Shown here one piece after another: positions 10,837 through 23,900 of a DNA stretch of 64,000 nucleotides (position 1 is the stretch's first letter; each line of letters begins with the position of its first letter). Both the position numbers and the translations under genes were made by a program. The stretch covers positions 229,955 through 293,954 of the forward strand of contig KN832558.1 in the NCBI GenBank assembly GCA_000827205.1, given 5' to 3'. The DNA comes from Plicaturopsis crispa FD-325 SS-3. Lineage: Eukaryota; Basidiomycota; Agaricomycetes; Amylocorticiales; Amylocorticiaceae. The notes under the pieces were generated by a model that was given only the letters and a program-made list of their open reading frames with translations, had not been told where the DNA came from and searched no databases.

Positions 10837-13494
10837 CTACCGGATGGTATGGGTGGCTGCAGCGGTGCGTGCAGATCTACGCAAGCCCGGAGCACTGTCA
10901 TGCGGTGGGGAGTTGTTTTCCTTCCCCCGCGTGGACGTGGTAGACTATGATAAAGCAGTATCAGCAATGACAGAGGAGGTAGTAAGGCACTTGAGCTTAC
11001 CGATACCTGCTTAGGCTGCTTGGCATGTACTCGAGCGCGCTTCGATAGTGTGTTGGGCTGCGATCCCAGTATTTCTCGCTTGCCCGCACGGCTAGGGCGT
11101 CGAGAAGTAGATGCATAGAAACGCTTTGGGGGTATGGCGACGGCAGGGGCAGATGCTTTGCGATTGGTAGACTCGTTGTGATGGCCAGGTGTGAGCGGTA
11201 CTGCAGTATTGAGAGCAAGGCGGCTCGGGGGCGTCTCGGGAAGACGCAAGTTCACGCGCTTCACTTGGTCAAGCCCTACGCCAGCTAGAGCAGCTTTGAC
11301 GTTCGCATCAGCCCTCCTCTGATCAGCGGCACGTCGCTTGGCTTTGGCCTCCTCGTGGCGGGCTTCGAGTTTTTCCCGCATGTTGTGGCCGAGAGTCTCT
11401 ACAACACTCCACAACTTTAAACCGAACGCATCCCAGTACCGCCAGCCCTTCATACGATTGGCGAGAGCCTCCTGTGAAGTGACGAGATGAAAATCCCGGG
11501 TAATAGCCTTGATATCGGTGCCCGTGAGAAAGCAGCGGGCGCTCAGGAAGGAGGAGCTGGCTAAAGCCTTTCTGCTCCGACGAATACCGAGCGCCGCGTC
11601 CTGTATACCCTTCGCAACCTCGTCAACGTCTCGCACCAGGAGCTTCATATATCCTGGTGTTTTGTCCTGCCCGGCACTGGGATCCGTCACCTTCGCGACA
11701 GGTACTGTAAGCGGTCGGGGTCCGTCAATGGTCGGAGGCGGGCGACAAGAGCTGCAGCGTCCGCAATCCTGCGCGACACCAGGGTTTCCGTAAATGATAT
11801 TAATTTGCCGTGTGATGCAGAATCTGCGAGCGTGGGCAGCGATGATGAGCTGCAACGCCGTACAAGTGGTTTTGACGGCGGTCACTTGTTTTGTCTTCGG
11901 TGGCGCACTGGACTTCCCCTTCCCGCCGTTCTTTCCCGCCTTCTTTGGGACCTGATCTGCCGAGTCCACGTCCACGTCAATGTCCATCGGTACGCCCTGT
12001 TGCGCGGAAGCGTCCTCAAACACGGCCGGTGTCTCATCCAGCTCCATCGCGTCCCCGTCGTCAAGATCGGCGTCGGCCTCAACATCAATCTCCATAGTGT
12101 CCGAGCCCGGCGAGGCGCACGGAGCGTTCTCGTCGAACTCATCCCCCCTTAGATCGAGGAGTCCATCATCCTCTCCAGTAGAGATGTTGTCGGAGGCACG
12201 GTCTGTCTCTGTGAGTAAACGGGGATCTGGTGGGTCCGACGCGGCGTATATTAAAGCTGCTTTGGCGTCGTTTTTGGTGACATACACGATACATTGACCG
12301 CGCGAACCGCGGGCGCGAGCAGGACGTCCTCCTCGCTGTACCAGAGCAGACGCACTGCGAACCTTCGGGTAGAGTACCACGCTGTCAATGTCCGCAACGT
12401 CTACCCCGACTTCAAGGACAGGACTTGTGACAAAAATCGCACATTCCCGATCGTCTCCGGTCTGATAGAGCGCAGCGAGGCTCTCGCGCTTGCAGTCCGG
12501 ACAGTTCATGGAGTGTACGTGGCGGATGAGGAGATGTGCGATGTGTCGTAAATGCGGTGGGACCAGTGTGCGCAAGTACACGGTCACTCGGTGCCCGAGA
12601 TCGATTTGCTCGATGTATAAGAGACGTTTGACGACGTCGGAAGCCTTTGTGAGTGTACTGGGAATGAGCCAATCGAGGTCGCGGAACTCAAGACCGGTGC
12701 ACGGATATTTGACGTCCCGAAAAATGAAGTCGACGTTGTGCCGCTCGCAGTCTCGTCTTTCGAAGTGGAACGCGCCAGTTCGGAAGTCGAGCGAGCGTAG
12801 GATGGCATCTGTTTGTCGCCCGGGCATCACGGAAGCTGACATCCCTACCATCGCAGTGTGGTCCGGTGAGCGAGCGCGCACCGACCAGATGTCCTTGAAG
12901 CAAGGGCGAAAATCCGCGCCCCACTCATCGACAAGATGTGCTTCGTCGACTACAGTTGTAGCCCATCGAGCACGTACGTTCGGGTCCAAAGTCCACGAGT
13001 TGAACTCGGCGGAGCTGAGAGATTCCGGGGAGAGCAGGATGACTTGGTACGTCCCCGTCTTGGCATCCTCCCAAAGGTTGTGGCCGATTTTCGATGCAGC
13101 GGCAAGGGTTTCAGCGTTGATGACAACGGATCTGAGTCCCTTTTGCGCTAGGCTGTTTGACTAAACGAAATTAAAACATGAATCCGAGAGAAAAACACTG
13201 GCAACTCACCAGGTCGCTTTCGAGAAAGTTGGTTGGCTCAATGACCAATGTGATCGTCCCTTTCCGTGAAATAGCCGGTATAAAAATCAAACCAGACTTT
13301 CCATCTCCTGTAGCACTGACACAAAATACGTCCGTCCCATTGAGAATGGAGGCGGAGCATCGTAACTGGAATTCCGACGGTGTAAATGGGAGGGATGGTC
13401 GAACAAGATCGCGCAGTTTGTCGAGCCCTGCCGGAGTGCTCCAGTCTAATTCTGACCGTCTGGACCAGTCGAAGGTTGGGTGTATCGCAGGCAT
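10837..13494 (-). CDS. RecQ-like SF2 DNA helicase, 850 aa
   Basis: Exons 13210-13494, 11001-13160 and 10837-10944 give a continuous 850 aa frame. Visible in order: Q-motif-like FQLRC (42-46), Walker A ATGDGKS (61-67), DEAH box (167-170), motif III SAS (203-205), a C-lobe with VLEVGVDVADID (343-354) and motif VI QRGGRPARARG (370-380). An acidic then Lys-rich linker (about 405-525) follows, then a RecQ-type zinc cluster with Cys543 and CGRCSSC (561-567). No RQC winged helix or HRDC domain is recognisable; the tail (about 650-850) is basic and low complexity. Expected role: ATP-driven 3'-5' DNA unwinding in the nucleus. It is divergent from SEC13 (376 bp) and convergent with the DUF6589 gene. 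The last intron (10945-11000) was chosen because it replaces a hydrophobic read-through by a charged tail. Confidence 0.88.
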
Positions 13495-13870
13495 AGTATA
13501 GGAATTAAATAAAGAGAAATAAATACATGGTGTACATGTCGCGCCTGCAAAGACGATAGTGGGAGGACAGGGAAAATGCTCGACGCGACTTACAGCGCGG
13601 AATGATGGAAATGTTGGCTGTGTTTGTACACAAACGTGACATGCCGGATTGCCGAAGATCACCAATCGACAAGCCCCCCCTTTTAGAAAGCAGACGTCAG
13701 ACAAGGATATCCGAGCCTGCGAGGTTCAAGGAATTGTCTACTACCTGCCTTTGGGAGACTAGCGTGGCGCTTCAAAGTCCGCTTTCAAGGCAGCTGCAAA
13801 GTAATAGACCGTACACGTCGTCGTTTGTACTGGTCTCCGACGCTGCGTGCTTATATAGCGCCTAGCAAAA
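13495..13870. promoter_or_regulatory. Divergent intergenic region between helicase and SEC13
   Basis: 376 bp separates two start codons on opposite strands, so both promoters must lie here. A TATATA-like word sits at about 13852, very close to the SEC13 ATG, so it is unlikely to be its TATA box at normal spacing. No inverted copy of the foldback arms was found here. Confidence 0.5.
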
Positions 13871-15320
13871 ATGGTAAGCACCCTCATTTACTGCAAGAAA
13901 ACCGCCTTAATTCTCCGTCTCTAGCCCTCCGCAAATGTTTCCGACTCAGTACCCATCGAAACCGCCCATGATGATATGATCGTACGTGCGCACTCACTTT
14001 CCGTGTTTTGTGCATGTTGACAACGCGGTGCAATCTACCAGCACGATGCACAACTAGACTACTATGGAAAACGGCTCGCAACCTGCTCTTCGGACAGAAC
14101 TGTTAAGGTCTTTGACGTGATTGAGGGCGACGCGCAGCGATCGACTGGGGGGCAGACATTGAAGGGGTGCGTGGTGGTGGGCTGGCACAATATAGTGAAA
14201 CTGATCAGAGCGCGTAGACATACAGGGCCCGTCTGGCAGGTGGCATGGGCCCATCCAAAATACGGCCATATCCTCGCGTCATGCTCATACGACGGCAAGG
14301 TTCTCATTTGGAAAGAACAGCCAGGACAGGGTCCCGCCGGCGGAGGTTGGACGAAAGTAAAAGAGCACACTCTACACACTGCATCTGGTACTATTCCACA
14401 TCACCGTGTCGGAGCTGCGCGTACTTACACTCACCTCCTGCAGTTAACTCTGTCTCGTGGGCGCCCCACGAGTTGGGCGCAATTCTAGCCTGCGCATCCT
14501 CAGACGGAAAGGTCTCCGTCTTAACTTTCAAAGGTGCGTTCTTCTCGGGCCTTGGAGTTGTTTCCTCTGCTCCTTGGGCTTCAAATAGCAGCACTCTGCT
14601 CCCCCTGCTCCCCTGCTCATATACCTCCACTCCCACCTTCTACCGGAGCATTTTATTCACCATACTGACATCGCCGAACGCACAGATGACGGCCAATGGG
14701 GCGCGGATATCTTCGACGGCCACGCAATTGGATGCAACGCCGTATCCTGGGCGCCCGCAATGCAGCCTGGATCCCTCATCACCCCGCAGCAGAATACAAC
14801 CATCCCGGGTCAGCCCCCTGCGCCCCTCCAAACGGTCAAGCGCTTCGCCAGTGCAGGATGTGACAACCTGGTAAGAATTTGGGGCTACAGGGAGGACTCA
14901 CAATCATGGGTGCCCGAGGAGACGCTCGAGGGCCACACTGACTGGGTCCGTGACGTGGCGTGGGCCCCAAACATTGGACTACCTCGCAGCTACATAGCTA
15001 CCGCGTCACAGGTGACTAATTTCTGCTCTCAAACTCCGTATTTCACCCACTGAGTGCCAATACGTTGCAAATAGGACAAGACCGTGCTCATTTGGACGAA
15101 AGACACGCCCACGTCTCCTTGGGTCAAAACGCCGTTGGATCCGTCGTCTGCGGCCCCCAGTGGGCCCGCAGCGGCTGGAAAATTCCCTGATGTTGTTTGG
15201 CGCGTATCATGGAGTCTTGCTGGAAACATTCTCGCTGTCAGTTGTGGAGATGGGAAGGTAACGCTGTGGAAAGAGAACCTGCGTGGCGTCTGGGAATGCG
15301 TGAGCGATATGACCAGCTGA
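13871..15320 (+). CDS. SEC13: Sec13, COPII coat and nuclear pore WD40 protein, 338 aa
   Basis: Seven exons (13871-13873, 13925-13981, 14042-14166, 14218-14387, 14444-14533, 14686-15011, 15075-15320) join to 338 aa. Family-diagnostic stretches are [60 protein letters not shown] and [11 protein letters not shown], giving a six-blade WD40 propeller. Sec13 pairs with Sec31 in the outer COPII cage at ER exit sites and with Nup84/Nup107-complex partners at the nuclear pore. The first coding exon is only the ATG: the start codon is followed at once by a 51 bp intron, and the resumed frame ([19 protein letters not shown]) is typical. Length matches the family (about 300-340 aa). Confidence 0.95.
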
Positions 15321-15870
15321 AGGGTGTTTACTCGCATGCTTGTTGTACCAGTGGCCTGAGGACATTGATATCGAGTAATTATTGCCCACTTTGCCTCTCC
15401 GTGTGCCCAGGCGTTAATGAATAGAACTGAAGTGGAAGTGCTAAACGGGCAACGACGTGCAGCAGTGAGGGTCGACGGTCGACGTCATCTCGGGAGTTGC
15501 CACAAGCATTGACCACAAGTAAACTAGTAATTACCAATATTAATGCCATAGAACACTCATAGCGCTATAGCGCTCTTCGCATTACTTCGAACGCACCTAT
15601 TTGCCTGCTGCAGTCGTGCTGCGGCATGAAATTGTAGACTCTAGAGTTGTCCAGAGTATAAGAGAACACTGATAGACTCGAATCCCGAGGACGCCGAGCG
15701 CTTGAGCTTTAAACGTTGGACTTCCAACTCAGCGACCTCAAGCAAGTACAAGATTGGAAGGTGTAATATGCGGATTGCACTGGTAGTAGTAGTAGTGAAT
15801 GGGGTTGTATGTATATGATAAATATATGCTAATCGAGTCCAACGAGAGAAAATAATCTAACCACAGCAGC
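15321..15870. other. Convergent intergenic region, no gene
   Basis: Holds the 3' regions of SEC13 and the mitochondrial EF-G gene. A (TAG)n microsatellite of about five units is at 15782-15796. A stretch near 15680-15735 looks weakly tRNA-like but its T-stem does not pair. Confidence 0.6.
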
Positions 15871-18817
<2,947 letters not shown>

Positions 18818-19808
18818 ACCGCCAGCTTAGAACAAGTCGAGGTAAGACGGAAACGTGAGATGCCTGCTCAAGAAATTTTGGAAATCGCGGTCGTTCGGAT
18901 CGGAGCTCGGGACTGCGTCTCAGCGAATTCAGCCTGCCAGTGCCAGGCCGCGGGCTTGACCTTGACGAATACTTATTGCGCGTTCGAACTCCCTCAGACT
19001 CTCTTACTACGTGCATTACCCGTGGAACCTGTGTGTTATGCCATAATGAACCGCCAAATAATCTCTTCACATGTATACGGTACGCAGCGAGCGAGCTTTA
19101 GAGGCGGCGACAGCCAGATACTGTCCGACAGTAAAGTATGGCGCTCACTGGGATGAAAGCATTCATACGCAAACACAGACCTATCCAATAGTTTGTGACA
19201 TCTTGGATCGTTTGACCCCACTGATCACTTGAGCGCATGAGCAGGCGCCAATGTCTCCTCGAGCGCTCGAAGGCATGCCTAGCCTCGTTCGTACTAACTA
19301 CTTCATTATCCCCGTCGTGCGGTATCCCATTTCCATCCGATGCGGAAGTAACGTGCAATACGGAATTTCCGCTGAACCATTCAGCAACTGCCACATACAA
19401 GGTGCGTAGCTCCTTTTCTGAATATTAATATCTCTCCGCTGAAACGCGTGTTCTGCTATAGCCATCACTGCTGTCCCCATGTTATACTCCAGTTTGCCGC
19501 ATCTAGCGCAGATGTGAACTGGAACCAAGACAAGCCGATCCACGCGACAACCATGCAGGTATCTATCACAAAATGGCAGTGCTATGATTGACGCTCACTT
19601 CGACAGAAGCTATCTTCAGCGCTCGTGAAACTTATTTCAACGCGCTTTATGTGTTTCTATGAATTGTTAGCCGATTCCCAGCTTGTGTCGCCTCACCGAT
19701 CCCTCATGAATAACACCGTGGATGTAATGGCGTCCACCATCCAAATGGCTCAATATGTGGGCCATCATACAGTAGTCCCGTCGTTGATTCGTTAATGTCT
19801 TGGTACAG
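18818..19808. other. No supported gene; possible 5' exon of kinase C
   Basis: Upstream of both the mEF-G gene (its promoter should be just right of 18817) and kinase C. An ATG at 19708 could open kinase C but a stop intervenes unless an unidentified intron is removed. Confidence 0.4.
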
Positions 19809-20932
19809 GATTTGACTACTCGTGTGAAACGATTTGGCCCAAACTCTGTTGGGGCTGGATCTATGGGCGAAGTCTATGAAGGTCTCCTTGATGAGGGTAC
19901 CGCAGGGGAAATGAAGGTACGGCAATTGTAGTGTTGACTGTCTGTTTCCAATTCTGAGTCGCTCGTATCTCCAGGTAGCTATCAAGGTTCTACGTTTAAC
20001 CCCTGGCCCGAACGGATCCGATTCTGGTCAATCGACGACGTCCCAGACTCGAAGATTATGGCGAGAGATTGTTGTATGGACCAGGCTACGACATCATGAA
20101 AATGTCGCACCATTTCTTGGCATTGCGTACGGCCCCGAGCGTTACCCTAGCCTGGTATCTCCCTTCATGCGGCACAAGCTGTTAGACTTTGTTGGGAGTC
20201 ATCCAGAACGTAAGGTGGAAATGGTTAGTCCTATTATCAGAATATCAAAATCGTTCTTGCCGTCTAACGAGATACTCCATCCCTGCCAGGCACAGCAGAT
20301 CGCAGCTGGCCTGAGCTACCTTCACGACAACAATATAGTGCATGGTGATCTCAAGCCCGTCAGTATTTTCTCCTGTATATCTAGTCCTTTGAGTGACCCT
20401 GATCATCTTACGCACAGGACAATGTGATGATAGGCTACGACGGTCGTGTAAAAATCATCGACTTCGGCATCTCACAAATAATAGGCGTCACCGGGTTTAC
20501 TACCCACTTAGAACGTAACCGCCGATATTCCGCTCCCGAGTTGGTTCCTATCACAGAGGTGCCAGGCGGCGTGCAGCCCAAGCCGACACGACGAAGCGAC
20601 GTGTACGGTTTCTCTATGGTCCTGCTTCAGGTAGATTTCTTGCAAACATCGAACGCTCCCTGTTTGGACTCTGACGATATTCGAAGGTCCTAGATGCTCT
20701 GGATAAGGATCATAGACAGGAGACTTCAAGAAGATCTCTTCCGTATAATCAGTATTCACTCAAAGGCGAGTTAGCCTTGCATATAGCTATACACCTCGAA
20801 AAAGCGAGGCCCCTGCGGGAACGGTACAATCCCATCTCGGACGACCATTGGACTTTGATGGAGCAGTGCTGGGACGCGGAACCCTCTCGTCGACCATCGA
20901 TGCGTGATGTTTTGCACACCCTTCAGCGGTAA
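19809..20932 (+). CDS. TKL-like protein kinase C (5' end unresolved)
   Basis: Plus-strand kinase with canonical motifs. An exon from 19809 has the glycine loop VGAGSMGEVYEG; after a short intron comes VAIKVLR, then LWREIVVWTRLRHHENVAPF, a catalytic loop LHDNNIVHGDLKP and, after another intron, DNVMIGYDGRVKIIDFG, an APE-like YSAPELV and SDVYGFSMVLLQ. A final exon from about 20688 gives the C-lobe with MEQCWDAEPSRRPSM and stops at 20932. All catalytic residues (Lys, HGD Asp, Lys, DFG) are present, so this is the most canonical of the three kinases here. The true start codon was not found; the first exon lies upstream of 19809. The gene faces away from the other two kinases, 14-19 kb distant. 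Confidence 0.72.
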
Positions 20933-23900
20933 TCGGGAGTGCACCAGTCATTTGCTCTTTCCGTCTTAAATCAGTCCCTCATGTGCGTGCTTTCATTCAG
21001 TATCTCAAAGTCGGTCCCTGATGGCTGTCCTAGTTGTATGGCTCGTGTACTTGTTCATTCTCTACGACATATGATGCGTGTTCTTGTTGAAGAATTTGTG
21101 ATTTTCCCGGACGTCTCCAGGACTGTTGGTCTGAAACACTCTACAGGCCCTCAGGCCTCAGCTCGTAAGACATTTAGGCCTTCCTGACTGCGATGCTCTA
21201 CCTGCTACTTATGACACGGTCAGTTTTCATGGCACGCTTTTCTAAGAAAGTGCCTGTTTATATCCTTCCAAGGCGTTTATGGGTTTCTCTGTTTGTGGCG
21301 CCTTCAAATTGAGCACTTCATGATGTCTGTCGCGATTTGCACCCAGATGTCACAGCCGAGAGTACATCCGCGCTGGACATATACTAGGTATGCTTTCGAT
21401 ACTCCCTCGCGGTTATAATACGCCCTCATGAGGCCCACCAATGGAAAACGTACGGCGTGCTCTCAAAAATGAGGCAGTCTCCCTGCTTGTTCGACTCCAC
21501 TGGACTCTTGTTCTTGTCCACTTCCTGTAGTGAACTAGGTAACGCCTTCGTAGCCAGAGATTGTGCGTGTGAGTCGTGACACTCACATTCACGCGTAACG
21601 CATTTCGACGACGCGTCATATGTCTGCCGCATGCGAAATAAGTATCATGGACGGGTGAAGAAACGTCGTCGTAGCGACTTGACTGGCTCCCGATGCTGTA
21701 ACAGGCCTTGGCGAATGCATGGGGGACATGTCTGGATTTCGGGGATGGCAGCCCTGTACGACATGTAGCTTAGAGCCGTTGAGTACATATGGAGCGCGTG
21801 GTGTGTGTAGTACGACTGCGTTCTGATAAATAGATATGAGTAAACCAGACAGAAACGGCGGGATGACTACTCACATATCTATGACCCTCTCATTACCCAG
21901 GATAATCATTCGATACACCGTCCGGCCAATGGAACCCCTTCCAGCTGAAGCAATGTGCAACGGTATCATTACTCGAGGGAGGCATGGATCCGTCTTCGCA
22001 GCATTTGAAGAGCTCACGCAAGGGCACAGATCGTAAGAAATGGTATCACTGAACCAGCATGGTCACGGCCATCGCTATGCATGCCAATGCTACGTATGGT
22101 GACAAGCGCTCTCCTACAGGCATCGAATTAGCCTACTAGATAATTGCTTAAGAGACGGAAACGGGGCGCACCTATCCGCGCAGACATAAAGAACAGCCCC
22201 AAGAACCTATGGAGTGCTACATGAGTCGTCATTCTATTTCCAAGCGTGATTGTGAGAGACGGACCCCTCCTTGTTGCGGTCGACGAGGCGCGGCGCTACT
22301 GAGCGAACGTAGGTGCAGGTGCAGATGGTCAGTAGGATGACCAGGAGTAGGGACTGGAAATTGAACAACGCAGACTATGAACACCATCAGCGACCAGTCA
22401 GTTCACGGAAGATCATCAGAGAATCACAAAAAGACGCACCATTGGCGATATTTCGAGGAGCCAACGACCTCGTCGACACTGGCAATGGACTTGCAAATTC
22501 AATGGACTGTCGCGCAGCGTCGAAGACGTGTTCTTGGTGACGGCTTCCCACGTGGACATATATATCCCACGGCCCAGTTTCAGCCACAGAGTCCTTGCGC
22601 CGCAAATTCTCCTGCTTCAAATTCCTACCATCCTCAAGAGTCAAACCACTCTTAAACCGACGTCGTTTACGAGTTTGAATGCAGGCATCCAAACTCCCGT
22701 AAACGTATTGCCTCTGGGATTATTTACCTTGATGTCTGCTTTCTCCAGGTGTGTAGATGATTTTTGGCCACGTAGTTGGGATCCATCCACACCGATTACT
22801 ACATCGATGAAAAGGCGCACCTGCCGAGAGCGTGCTCGCAATGAGTAGCAAAGGCACTCCAGCATGCCGTTCTAATTTGTGACTTGCACCATGCGGTGCA
22901 TTAACCTCGCCGTCGATCAGCGACGGACGAAAATGCTTCTACCATATGTGGCGGACTTGCATACGCTGGCATTGCGCTTGCGCCGTGTCCGACGGATGTC
23001 AGGTGAGTAAATTGCATGCGTTGCTCATCCTATCTTGCATCTGTGCGGCAGACCGTAGCGTTGATACTTGAAGATACCTTGAGCCCAGCCTCGACTCCTT
23101 CGAGAATCAGAGAGATGTCGATAGACAGGCTGATTTCAGGACGCTATCAGTTTGCTCACGAAAAACTTCAGGAGAAAAAATGCGCTCAATAATCTCTGAC
23201 TCAGACTGCCTCTGCTATTTCCTTTACTATCCTGCATGTCGGAAACGATAAGGAGCTCAACAGATCGCCCTCAACACGCCTTATCACACTATGTAACACT
23301 GCTGATCGCAGGACGTTTCTGTGCCGCTTCTTCTCACGGGAACACAATTTTAAGGTATCATTCCAATCCAAAATCACCATTCCTTGCGCTCAACATATGA
23401 TTTTGGCACAGTGATAATCATAGTGTTGCGCCGTCAATGACAGTGCGCTCATCTTCAGGTACATTCCGCCACCTCTGCCGACATCATCATGATCTGAGCA
23501 AGCGTGTCAAACCTTGCAGACTTAGGTCCTTGACCTCCCTTGCAGAGCCTTGATCAACGTACCGACCGACCGCCGACCGCCTTTTCTTCATATTGCCCGT
23601 TGATAACTCCTCCATCTTGAGGCTCTCTATTGCATCTAGGCATAGTAGACGCCTACGCTCTGTTCGCTGAAACCTGCGCATGGAACTATAGCACCTCGGG
23701 TACCGTGACCCAAGTCTGCCAATCTCCGGACCGTCGATTCCAAAATAACGCAGTGCGGCGACATACATTCTCCCGCACCTCAAGACGGCGGCCTCATTAT
23801 TCAGTACTATCCAGATCCCATGTCCCGCCGGCTACTCGAAATCTTGGCCGTGGGAGGCTCTCACTCTGCCGCAGTTTCTTGCATCTTTTGTGGCCACCGA

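Noticed and set aside
13495-13870. Right-hand terminal inverted repeat matching the foldback arm
   Set aside because: Compared by eye with both arms and with 6130-6360; no match beyond a few bases.
15680-15735. tRNA-like sequence on the minus strand (GATTCGAGTC and an anticodon-like hairpin)
   Set aside because: The putative T-stem does not pair and no acceptor stem can be formed; judged chance similarity.
21836-22036. Frame with a glycine-loop-like GRHGSVFAA that might be a fourth kinase
   Set aside because: No VAIK lysine, catalytic loop or DFG follows in any frame nearby.
22387-22865. Two adjacent minus-strand frames with somewhat protein-like composition
   Set aside because: No recognisable family and no convincing splice join between them; not called as a gene.
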